A stretch of 7,214 bases of DNA from Spirochaetota bacterium (GTDB taxonomy: Bacteria; Spirochaetota; JAGLSM01), in assembly GCA_023135745.1 (NCBI GenBank), contig JAGLSM010000099.1:1-7214 (forward strand), given 5' to 3'. The notes under the pieces were generated by a model, which was given only the letters and a program-made list of their open reading frames with translations, was not told the DNA's origin and did not search any database. Positions 1 to 4,768 of this stretch are shown here, one piece after another. Position 1 is the first letter of the stretch. Each line of letters opens with the position of its first letter. Both the position numbers and the translations under genes were made by a program.

Positions 1-1
1 T

Positions 2-454
2 TCGCTTGGTCCTTCTCCATTTATTGAGGCCATTGCTCTATCTGTTCAGTATCGGATTTTAGAGCGGAGTTTTGTTGATCTTGCTCTTGCTGTTATTTAT
101 GAATTTCCTATGAAGCGCAGTATTGATCTTCTTGGAGGGAACCGGGTATTTGAAAGTGTATTGATTGTCAGTAAGAATCTCGGATCGCACAGGAATGTTA
201 CAATAAATCTTAAATACGGGCGTGACGGCAGGGAAGATTTTCTGGAATGGGCTGTTGGTGCTAAAACACCTTTAACTAAAGATGCTCATGGAATTTCCAT
301 GGGTCTGGAAATTATGGGTGATTTTAAAGAAGCATGGTCGTTTCTTCCGGGAATTTATTTTCCTCTTGGGGGGTTAAATACATTTCTAAAAACAGGTATT
401 GAATTCTCCCGGAATGGTTTACATCCAAACATTACCCTGTTGTATCTTTTTTAG
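2..454 (+). CDS. Probable outer-membrane beta-barrel protein, C-terminal part (5' end outside window)
   Basis: The reading frame is open from base 2 to the TAG at 452-454, giving 150 residues with no start in the window. The first in-frame ATG (110) lies inside the protein, since the preceding 36 codons read as ordinary protein (SLGPSPFIEAIALSVQ...). The sequence alternates polar and hydrophobic residues in short amphipathic stretches separated by Gly/Asn/Asp-rich turns (for example FVDLALAVIYEF, GIYFPLGGLNTF, LKTGIEF), and ends in ITLLYLF. A terminal Phe after an alternating strand is the typical BAM recognition signal of outer-membrane barrels. I do not recognise a specific family. It ends 9 bp before the NikK-like gene, whose ribosome binding site overlaps this stop codon, so the two are probably cotranscribed. 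It could be an outer-membrane channel or receptor for the metal taken up by the downstream importer, but that is inference from position only. Confidence 0.6.
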   Translation, partial: SLGPSPFIEAIALSVQYRILERSFVDLALAVIYEFPMKRSIDLLGGNRVFESVLIVSKNLGSHRNVTINLKYGRDGREDFLEWAVGAKTPLTKDAHGISMGLEIMGDFKEAWSFLPGIYFPLGGLNTFLKTGIEFSRNGLHPNITLLYLF

Positions 455-457
455 GAA
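453..457 (+). promoter_or_regulatory. Ribosome binding site of the NikK-like gene, overlapping the upstream stop codon
   Basis: AGGAA lies 6 bases before the ATG at 464 and shares its first two bases with the TAG stop of the upstream gene. This arrangement favours translational coupling between the barrel protein and the NikK-like protein. Confidence 0.55.
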
Positions 458-463
458 TTAAAT

Positions 464-1087
464 ATGAAAAAATTATTCCGCATCTTTGTTTTTATATTAT
501 TAAGCAATAGCGCGTTTTCCCATGATTACTGGATGCTTTTTAATTCGGCGCGGAAAAAGGTTGTTATCGGATGCGGACATAATTTTCCCGTAAGCAGTTT
601 TCTTCTGAAGAGAAGCCTGTTGCACCGGGTACAAATTAAAATTGCCAGTAGGGGCATGGTTAAATTAAAGATAAAAAAATCAGGAACCAGGTGGACGGCT
701 TCAATTCCTTCTTTATCGCCAGGGATATATGCAGGGCAGTATGTAATAAAAAAAGAGGGCGATGATGAGCCGGTCTATTATGCGAAATTCATACATTTAC
801 ATCCGCCTGCTAATTCAAAAAAGAAGGACTTCATTATCGGACATGGTCTTGAAATAGTGCCCGTCTTAAGTCTTAAAGAAAAAATTAGAAATAGTCTTCC
901 TGTTTTTCTTTTATATAATGGACGGAATATTTCCGGGCAGGTTAGTGTTACTGAGGAAAAAGGCAGCGTTTATTACAGATATGTTTCAAAACAAAGGGGT
1001 TGTACTTTACCTGTCAAGACCGGAAAACGGTATTTGATCACAGCAAGGTACAAAGGTAAATCATGTTCTTTAACCTTGAGTTTATAA
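464..1087 (+). CDS. nikK: NikK-like exported DUF4198 protein, accessory component of nickel/cobalt ECF importer
   Basis: A 207-residue protein with an N-terminal signal peptide: Lys-Lys-x-x-x-Arg, then a hydrophobic core to about residue 16. Cleavage is likely after Ala17-Phe-Ser19, which would leave His20 as first residue of the mature protein (HDYW). DUF4198 proteins typically start their mature part with H-D/E-[FY]-W and carry a G-H-x-F-P motif, seen here as GCGHNFP (36-42), and a G-x-G-L-E-[IV]-V-P motif, seen here as GHGLEIVP (126-133). Such proteins accompany NikMQO importers that lack NikN, and are named NikK there; they are thought to handle Ni2+ or Co2+ in the periplasm, but the mechanism is not established. 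Several His residues (39, 54, 111, 113, 127) could bind metal. The protein is somewhat shorter than I remember for the family. It is separated from nikL by 286 bp that include a repeat element, so it may not always share a transcript with it. Confidence 0.72.
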   Translation: MKKLFRIFVFILLSNSAFSHDYWMLFNSARKKVVIGCGHNFPVSSFLLKRSLLHRVQIKIASRGMVKLKIKKSGTRWTASIPSLSPGIYAGQYVIKKEGDDEPVYYAKFIHLHPPANSKKKDFIIGHGLEIVPVLSLKEKIRNSLPVFLLYNGRNISGQVSVTEEKGSVYYRYVSKQRGCTLPVKTGKRYLITARYKGKSCSLTLSL

Positions 1088-1107
1088 TTGAAAAGATCAA
1101 AAAAAGA

Positions 1108-1264
1108 TTAACCACTAAGTCACAAAGTTCACGAAGGGAGGGGTTAATAATGGTTGTAATCTTGAATGAAAAATATTACGAGAATAACTTTTCATGGTTG
1201 AAATAATGTTATTTAGCAGGATGATTTAAAAAAAACTTTGTGCTCTTCGTTTCTTCGTGGTTAA
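1108..1264. repeat. Imperfect inverted-repeat element of the 'CACGAAG/CACAAAG' type (MITE-like)
   Basis: The left arm (1108-1136) reads TTAACCACTAAG followed by TCACAAAGTTCACGAAG. The right arm (1233-1264), read on the minus strand, begins TTAACCACGAAG and continues AAACGAAGAGCACAAAG. The outer 12 bases match with one mismatch, and CACAAAGTT recurs in both arms after an offset of about 9 bases. The interior of about 100 bp is AT-rich and without a gene. From general experience, similar degenerate CACGAAG/CACAAAG stretches occur between genes in many AT-rich diderm genomes; I could not check copy number here. No transposase is encoded, so any movement would need help from elsewhere. Confidence 0.6.
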
Positions 1265-1362
1265 AAAACTCCATTCTGTGATCATACAAACTTTGCGTCT
1301 TGCGAGAGAAAAGAAATTATACGCAGAAGGAAAAACTCTGAGGTTTTACAAGAGATGAATTT

Positions 1363-1368
1363 AAGGAG
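1363..1368 (+). promoter_or_regulatory. Strong ribosome binding site of nikL
   Basis: AAGGAG ends 5 bases before the ATG at 1374. It is the best Shine-Dalgarno match in the window and fixes the nikL start; the following genes rely on tight coupling and have weak sites. Confidence 0.75.
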
Positions 1369-1373
1369 ATTCC

Positions 1374-1838
1374 ATGTATATTAGAAAAACAAGCTTGTTT
1401 CTTATAATTATCTTATTAAATATTTTGTTTGTACTGCCGCTAATGGGGCATGGAACTAAGTACAGACTGATAACAAAAGGTACAGGAATTGAAGTGCTGT
1501 ATGCTGATGGAACTCCTATGTCTTTTGCTGAAGTGAGAATTTTTGCTCCGGGCAAGAAAAAGCTATATCAAAAAGGTATGACGGACAGGATGGGCCGGTT
1601 TATGATTGCTCCTGAATATGCAGGTAAATGGAAAATACTTGTAAGCGATGGTATGGGTCATGGTATAAAAACTGAATTGTCTGTTAATAAAAATGGACTC
1701 GTTAGAAAAGATGCTTTTAATAATAGTCTTCCGCTATTTTATAAACTTTTAACAGGGTTGAGTCTTATATTTGCTATAACGGGGATGTGGATGTATTTTT
1801 CAATCAAAAGAAAAAATAAAGAAAGACCGGCAAACTAA
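1374..1838 (+). CDS. nikL: NikL-like membrane-anchored periplasmic protein, accessory component of nickel/cobalt ECF importer
   Basis: A 154-residue protein with a signal sequence or first membrane segment at about 7-24, a periplasmic domain (about 26-118), and a C-terminal membrane helix (about 121-143) followed by a basic tail (KRKNKERPAN) that would lie in the cytoplasm. If the signal is cleaved after Gly25, the mature protein starts His26-Gly27. The domain contains a YADGTPMSFAEVRIFAP stretch (43-59), TDRMGRFMIAP (70-80), GKWKILVSDG (84-93) and a second His-Gly pair (GMGHG, 93-97). This order resembles carboxypeptidase-regulatory-like beta-sandwich domains and the NikL proteins of NikKLMQO importers. 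The role is unproven; NikL presumably substitutes for NikN/CbiN or delivers metal to NikM. It has a strong ribosome binding site and is followed after a single base by nikM, so it starts the compact transporter block. The NikL name rests on this architecture and on the neighbours. Confidence 0.68.
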   Translation: MYIRKTSLFLIIILLNILFVLPLMGHGTKYRLITKGTGIEVLYADGTPMSFAEVRIFAPGKKKLYQKGMTDRMGRFMIAPEYAGKWKILVSDGMGHGIKTELSVNKNGLVRKDAFNNSLPLFYKLLTGLSLIFAITGMWMYFSIKRKNKERPAN

Positions 1839-1839
1839 C

Positions 1840-2460
1840 TTGCATATACCAGATGGTTTTTTAAATCTTCCTGTAATATTGACAGGCAACGGACTGGCAT
1901 TGGGATTTCTTTATACTGCTGTAAAAAAAACAGCTAAAATGCTGCCCCCTGAACGTATTCCTGTGATGGGTCTTTTAGCGGCTTTTATATTCATGGTCCA
2001 AATTATAAGCTTTCCTGTTCCCGGGGGAACTTCGGTACATCTATTGGGTGGTGCGTTGGTAGTGATACTGTTGGGACCATGGACGGGTCTTCTTCTTGTA
2101 ACGGCATCATTATTTTTACAGGCTGTATTATTTCAGCATGGCGGTATTTTGACTATTGGCATAAATATAATTAATAACGCGGCAGCCGCGTGTCTGACTG
2201 CAAACATCATATTTAATCTTTTTTCAAAAAAGAGGCTTCTTACAGCGGCCGGACTTGCTTCCTTTTTTTCTGTTATTGCCGCTGCTGCTTTCTGTATTGC
2301 TGTGTTGTCTGTCGGGATGGTAATTCCTTTGAAGCTTGCTGTTATACCGGTCGCAGCGGGATATATTCTGGCTGCCGGGCTTGAAGCTTTTGTTACTGTA
2401 ATGATTATTATTACTATAAAAAGAATCCGCCCTGATTTACTTAAACTGAATCGAATATGA
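1840..2460 (+). CDS. nikM: NikM/CbiM family substrate-binding membrane subunit of nickel/cobalt ECF importer
   Basis: A 206-residue, very hydrophobic protein with about six to seven membrane helices. It begins MHIPDGFL, the hallmark N-terminus of the CbiM/NikM family. In the solved Thermoanaerobacter NikM2 structure, Ni2+ is bound by the amino group of Met1, by the backbone and side chain of His2, and by His67; here His2 is present and His67 falls exactly in PVPGGTSVHLLGG. This forces the start at the TTG codon 1840-1842, one base after the nikL stop, because any other start would remove the metal site. MHIPDG is more usual in nickel-type NikM, whereas cobalt-type CbiM often reads MHIMEG; with nikK and nikL present, nickel is favoured, but cobalt is not excluded. 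No clear Shine-Dalgarno is visible, so translation is probably coupled to nikL. The gene overlaps nikQ by 4 bp. Confidence 0.93.
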   Translation: MHIPDGFLNLPVILTGNGLALGFLYTAVKKTAKMLPPERIPVMGLLAAFIFMVQIISFPVPGGTSVHLLGGALVVILLGPWTGLLLVTASLFLQAVLFQHGGILTIGINIINNAAAACLTANIIFNLFSKKRLLTAAGLASFFSVIAAAAFCIAVLSVGMVIPLKLAVIPVAAGYILAAGLEAFVTVMIIITIKRIRPDLLKLNRI

Positions 2461-3101
2461 AACATTCTTTTATAGATAAATACAGTTCGCTTGAAAGTCC
2501 GATCCACAGGATTTCTTCATCATTTAAATTTACTTTTGCTTTTACATTCCTAATTACTGTTTTACTTCTTCCTCTGGATAAAATTGAATTTTCCGGAATA
2601 ATAATTGCGTTTGTTTTTCTTATGGTTTTCAGCGCGATCCTTGCAAGCAGGGTGCCGATATCCTTTGTATTAAAAAGATCAGCAGTAATTCTTCCTTTTT
2701 CTGTTTTTATTATGATGACCAATTTTATACTTTGCGGCGGGAAATTGGAAATTCTTCTGATGTTTTTTTTAAAATCTTATATCAGTATTCTGATAATTAT
2801 TCTCCTGGTTTCAACAACGAGTTTTGCTTCTATTATTTCAGTTCTGTCCCGGATTCATTTGCCGCGGGTGTTTATCATTGCGTTTTCCTTTATGTATCGT
2901 TATTTTTTTGTACTTATTGATGAACTGGAAAAAATGTTGAGGGCGGTTAAGCTTCGTTCCTGCGGTATTAAGAGGCGGAGGCTCTTAATGACGTATGTTC
3001 ATATCATTGGGATTTTATTTATACGAAGCTATGAGCGGGCCGAACGTGTTTATAAGGCAATGGTTCTCCGTGGCTTTGATGGAAAGAGTGATAATTTATG
3101 A
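2457..3101 (+). CDS. nikQ: NikQ/CbiQ family transmembrane coupling subunit (EcfT) of nickel/cobalt ECF importer
   Basis: A 214-residue membrane protein starting in an ATGA overlap with the end of nikM. The N-terminal SPIHRISSSFK (14-24) matches the conserved pre-helix region of CbiQ. Hydrophobic segments lie at about 25-40, 47-64, 74-93, 99-122 and 136-154, followed by the amphipathic coupling region. Two EcfT coupling motifs are visible: LRSCG at 166-170 and LRGFDG at 204-209, corresponding to the X-R-X (ARS/ARG-like) motifs whose arginines contact the ATPase. EcfT subunits link ATP hydrolysis by NikO to the toppling or opening of NikM. The length is slightly short for the family, mostly because the C-terminal tail stops shortly after the second motif. 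It overlaps nikO by 4 bp. Confidence 0.9.
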   Translation: MKHSFIDKYSSLESPIHRISSSFKFTFAFTFLITVLLLPLDKIEFSGIIIAFVFLMVFSAILASRVPISFVLKRSAVILPFSVFIMMTNFILCGGKLEILLMFFLKSYISILIIILLVSTTSFASIISVLSRIHLPRVFIIAFSFMYRYFFVLIDELEKMLRAVKLRSCGIKRRRLLMTYVHIIGILFIRSYERAERVYKAMVLRGFDGKSDNL

Positions 3102-3826
3102 ACGCGGTTGAAATAAAAAATCTTAACTATAAATATCCGGACGGTAATATCGTTTTTAATGGTCTGGACCTTGAATTGAAGGAAGGTGAGTCTCTTGGAA
3201 TTGTGGGTCCTAATGGGGCAGGGAAGACGTCCCTGTTGTTATGTCTGAGCGGACTATTGGACACACAGAAGATGATCAGGATTTTCGGGAAGTATTTAGA
3301 TAAAAATATAGCCCCGCAGATAAGGAAGAAGATCAGTTATGTCTTTCAGAATCCGGATGATCAGCTTTTTATGCCGACAGTATATGAGGACATTGCTTTT
3401 GGTCTGATTAATTTGGGAATCAGGAAAAAAGATATCTCCGGCATTGTAAAATCGTCATTGGAATCTGTCGGGATGTCCGGATATGAAAAAAGACACAGCC
3501 ACCATTTGAGTTTCGGTGAAAAGAAGCGGGTATGCCTTGCTTCAGCTCTAGCCAGAAAAACCCGTCTCATGTTTTTTGATGAACCTGTAAATGAGTTTGA
3601 TCCTAAAGGTAGAAGGGAATTCATAAAACTCATCAAGGCAATCAAGCAGACGAAATTAATTGTATGTCATGACCTTAATCTGGTTTTTGAAACCTGCTCG
3701 CGGACCATTGTATTGAATAAAGGCAGGATTGTTGCAAGCGGAAAAACAAAGAAGATATTAAGTGATAAAAAACTAATGAGAGAAAACGATCTTGAAGTGC
3801 CATATTTGTTAATGAATAGGAGATAA
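3098..3826 (+). CDS. nikO: NikO/CbiO family ATP-binding subunit of nickel/cobalt ECF importer
   Basis: A 242-residue ABC ATPase starting in an ATGA overlap with nikQ, with a purine-rich GGAAAGAG about 10 bases upstream. Motifs in order: A-loop aromatic (Tyr11/Tyr13), Walker A GPNGAGKTS (37-45), Q-loop VFQNPDDQLFMPTVYEDIAFG (start at 82; the PDDQ after the Q is typical of ECF ATPases), signature LSFGEKKR (137-144), Walker B with catalytic Glu RLMFFDEP (156-163), D-loop NEFDP (165-169) and switch His191 in IVCHDLN. LSFGE instead of LSGGQ is frequent in CbiO/NikO proteins. All catalytic residues are present, so it should be active. As a single ATPase gene it would form a homodimer under NikQ. 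It is the last gene of the compact block; no hairpin terminator is apparent directly after it. Confidence 0.93.
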   Translation: MNAVEIKNLNYKYPDGNIVFNGLDLELKEGESLGIVGPNGAGKTSLLLCLSGLLDTQKMIRIFGKYLDKNIAPQIRKKISYVFQNPDDQLFMPTVYEDIAFGLINLGIRKKDISGIVKSSLESVGMSGYEKRHSHHLSFGEKKRVCLASALARKTRLMFFDEPVNEFDPKGRREFIKLIKAIKQTKLIVCHDLNLVFETCSRTIVLNKGRIVASGKTKKILSDKKLMRENDLEVPYLLMNRR

Positions 3827-3829
3827 TTA

Positions 3830-4050
3830 GACACGGATTTTTTGGATTTTAAGAAGGTCATTGATTCTATATCGATGCGGATGAATATCCTTAATTACTA
3901 TAGAAATGAACCAGTGTTAAAGTATATTTTTTTTTATAATAGTTGAAAAATCAGAATAAATCCTCTAAAATCCATGAAATTATCTTCAATATTAAAGCAT
4001 GAAAAAGCGTAATAAATTTTGAACTAACTCAAACCTGAAAAATCCGTGTC
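3830..4050. repeat. MITE-like element with perfect 13-bp terminal inverted repeats, 'CGGATT' family
   Basis: GACACGGATTTTT (3830-3842) is an exact reverse complement of AAAAATCCGTGTC (4038-4050). A second inner pair, GGATTTT (3844-3850) and AAAATCC (3967-3973), adds to the structure. The 221-bp unit is AT-rich and encodes nothing. It begins 4 bases after the nikO stop and ends 16 bases before the NFACT-R start. Its arms resemble those of the element at 4487-4638 and the fragment at the window end. Confidence 0.65.
3935..3940 (+). promoter_or_regulatory. Possible -10 box upstream of the NFACT-R gene
   Basis: TATAAT is an exact sigma-70 -10 hexamer, but no -35 resembling TTGACA lies 15-18 bases upstream, and the region is so AT-rich that chance matches are expected. 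It would give a leader of about 120 bases containing the right arm of the repeat. Weak candidate. Confidence 0.22.
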
Positions 4051-4066
4051 AAAAAAAGAAAGTACT

Positions 4067-4420
4067 ATGAATATAAAAACTTTTAACAGCTCTGAAGATT
4101 TTGAAATACTTGTGGGCCAGGATGACAGGAGTAATGATTATCTTACTTTTAAAATCGCGTCCCAAAAAGATATCTGGTTTCATGTCAGCGGATTCCCTGG
4201 CAGCCATGTTGTATTAAGTTCCGGAGATACAGTACCCGGAGCTGCAAGTATTAAAGAGGCCGCGGGACTTGCCGCGTATTTTTCAAAAATGAGGAACGCG
4301 GGGAAAGTATCAGTCTCTTATTGCATGATTAAAAATGTTTCAAAAGCCCGGCATGCTGATCCCGGTACAGTGAATATACGTTGCTCAAAAACGATTAAGG
4401 TAATTCCTAAGTTGATTTGA
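4067..4420 (+). CDS. Stand-alone NFACT-R (DUF814) RNA-binding domain protein
   Basis: A 117-residue protein that is a single NFACT-R domain from end to end. It shows the family pattern in order: F-x-S-x-x-x-F-x-I-L-V-G near the N-terminus, N-D-Y-L-T-F-K-I-A, then the hallmark DIWFHVSGFPGSHVVL (residues 35-50), a helix EAAGLAAYFSKMR, VSVSYCMIKNVSKA, and PGTV near the C-terminus. In RqcH/NEMF/Tae2 this domain contacts tRNA and the 50S subunit during ribosome quality control; here the NFACT-N domain (with its Asp-Arg pair needed for tail synthesis) and the coiled coil are missing, so this is not RqcH. Its role is unknown; RNA or ribosome binding is inferred from family. I chose the ATG at 4067, because MNIKTFNSS matches the usual beginning of the domain; an in-frame GTG at 4046 would add 7 residues but lies inside the terminal repeat of the preceding element. 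The Shine-Dalgarno (AGAAAG, 4057-4062) is weak. Confidence 0.85.
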   Translation: MNIKTFNSSEDFEILVGQDDRSNDYLTFKIASQKDIWFHVSGFPGSHVVLSSGDTVPGAASIKEAAGLAAYFSKMRNAGKVSVSYCMIKNVSKARHADPGTVNIRCSKTIKVIPKLI

Positions 4421-4486
4421 ATTTGATTCCCAAACAGTATATATGTGCTCTAGGTCAGGATTCGTTTTATTCTAAATTTAGTGATG

Positions 4487-4638
4487 GAACGCGGATTGAA
4501 CGGATCAGACGGATTTACGCTGATCTTTTTTTATTAGTATTTTATATGAAGCAAATCTAAAGAAAGCCTTTGTATTTTGAATGTTTTTCTTAAAAAAACT
4601 AAATAATTAATCCGTGAAGATCAGTCGCATCCGTGTTC
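4487..4638. repeat. Imperfect inverted-repeat element, 'CGGATT' family
   Basis: The outer arms GAACGCGGAT (4487-4496) and ATCCGTGTTC (4629-4638) are reverse complements with one mismatch. Inside, ACGGATT (4509-4515) is complementary to AATCCGT (4609-4615), and CTGATCTT (4520-4527) to AAGATCAG (4617-4624). The left arm is built from three spaced CGGAT units (4492-4496, 4501-4505, 4510-4514). The interior is AT-rich and non-coding. It shares arm sequence with the element at 3830-4050. Confidence 0.6.
4503..4532 (+). terminator. Possible Rho-independent terminator downstream of the NFACT-R gene
   Basis: GATCAG (4503-4508) and CTGATC (4520-4525) form a perfect 6-bp stem with an 11-base loop, followed directly by seven T residues (4526-4532). 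The stem has only three G-C pairs, so efficiency would be modest. It is part of the left arm of the repeat element and lies about 80 bases after the NFACT-R stop. Confidence 0.4.
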
Positions 4639-4760
4639 TATATATTAATAGGGATAGTAGCATTAACAGTTTTGTGAGAGATGAAGATATTTTGTATCAA
4701 TTAATATACTAATGATGCCATCATGCGTATTTTTGAGTATAAAATTTAAAAAATAGGTCG

Positions 4761-4764
4761 AGGA
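4761..4764 (+). promoter_or_regulatory. Ribosome binding site of the P-type ATPase gene
   Basis: AGGA, within CGAGGA, ends 4 bases before the ATG at 4769. This supports that ATG over the out-of-frame ATG at 4765. Confidence 0.5.
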
Positions 4765-4768
4765 ATGT

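Larger units (their letters stand above)
1088..1373. other. Gene-free gap between nikK and nikL
   Basis: This 286-bp stretch has no convincing reading frame. It contains the inverted-repeat element at 1108-1264, then a further stretch (about 1289-1310, CTTTGCGTCTTGCGAGAG) that resembles the same degenerate family, and the ribosome binding site of nikL at its end. I see no cobalamin riboswitch, no NiCo riboswitch and no complete NikR operator. Confidence 0.6.
3827..4066. other. Gene-free gap between nikO and the NFACT-R gene
   Basis: No coding frame is convincing in these 240 bp. Nearly all of it is the inverted-repeat element at 3830-4050. It also contains a consensus -10 hexamer at 3935-3940. 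Confidence 0.6.
4421..4768. other. Gene-free gap between the NFACT-R gene and the P-type ATPase gene
   Basis: No convincing coding frame on either strand in 348 bp. The first 66 bp show nothing recognisable; then comes the inverted-repeat element (4487-4638) with a terminator-like hairpin in its left arm; the last 130 bp are AT-rich leader of the ATPase gene, with no clear promoter or riboswitch. Confidence 0.6.

Noticed and set aside
1108..1264. CRISPR array or riboswitch in the nikK-nikL gap.
   Set aside because: There are only two inverted arms and no regularly spaced direct repeats, and no conserved riboswitch core (cobalamin or NiCo) can be recognised.
1260..1287. TCATAC at 1282-1287, resembling one half of a NikR operator (GTATGA-N16-TCATAC).
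   Set aside because: The expected left half at 1260-1265 reads GTTAAA, matching only three of six bases and lying in the repeat arm. A single 6-base half-site is expected by chance.
1293..1322. Possible promoter for nikL: TTGCGT and TTATAC with an 18-base spacer.
   Set aside because: Both hexamers match the consensus poorly and they lie in degenerate repeat sequence; not enough to call a promoter.
2133..2722. Two minus-strand open frames (2133-2507 and 2441-2722) overlapping nikM and nikQ.
   Set aside because: They lie opposite well-recognised membrane protein genes, show no family motif and are shadows of the + strand coding frames.
3361..3861. Minus-strand open frames opposite nikO (3361-3645 and 3667-3861).
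   Set aside because: They are antisense to conserved ABC ATPase motifs and have no start context or recognisable product.
4046..4066. GTG at 4046 as start of the NFACT-R protein.
   Set aside because: The GTG belongs to the right terminal repeat of the upstream element, has no Shine-Dalgarno, and the extra 7 residues (MSKKEST) are not needed by the domain, which begins properly from the ATG at 4067.
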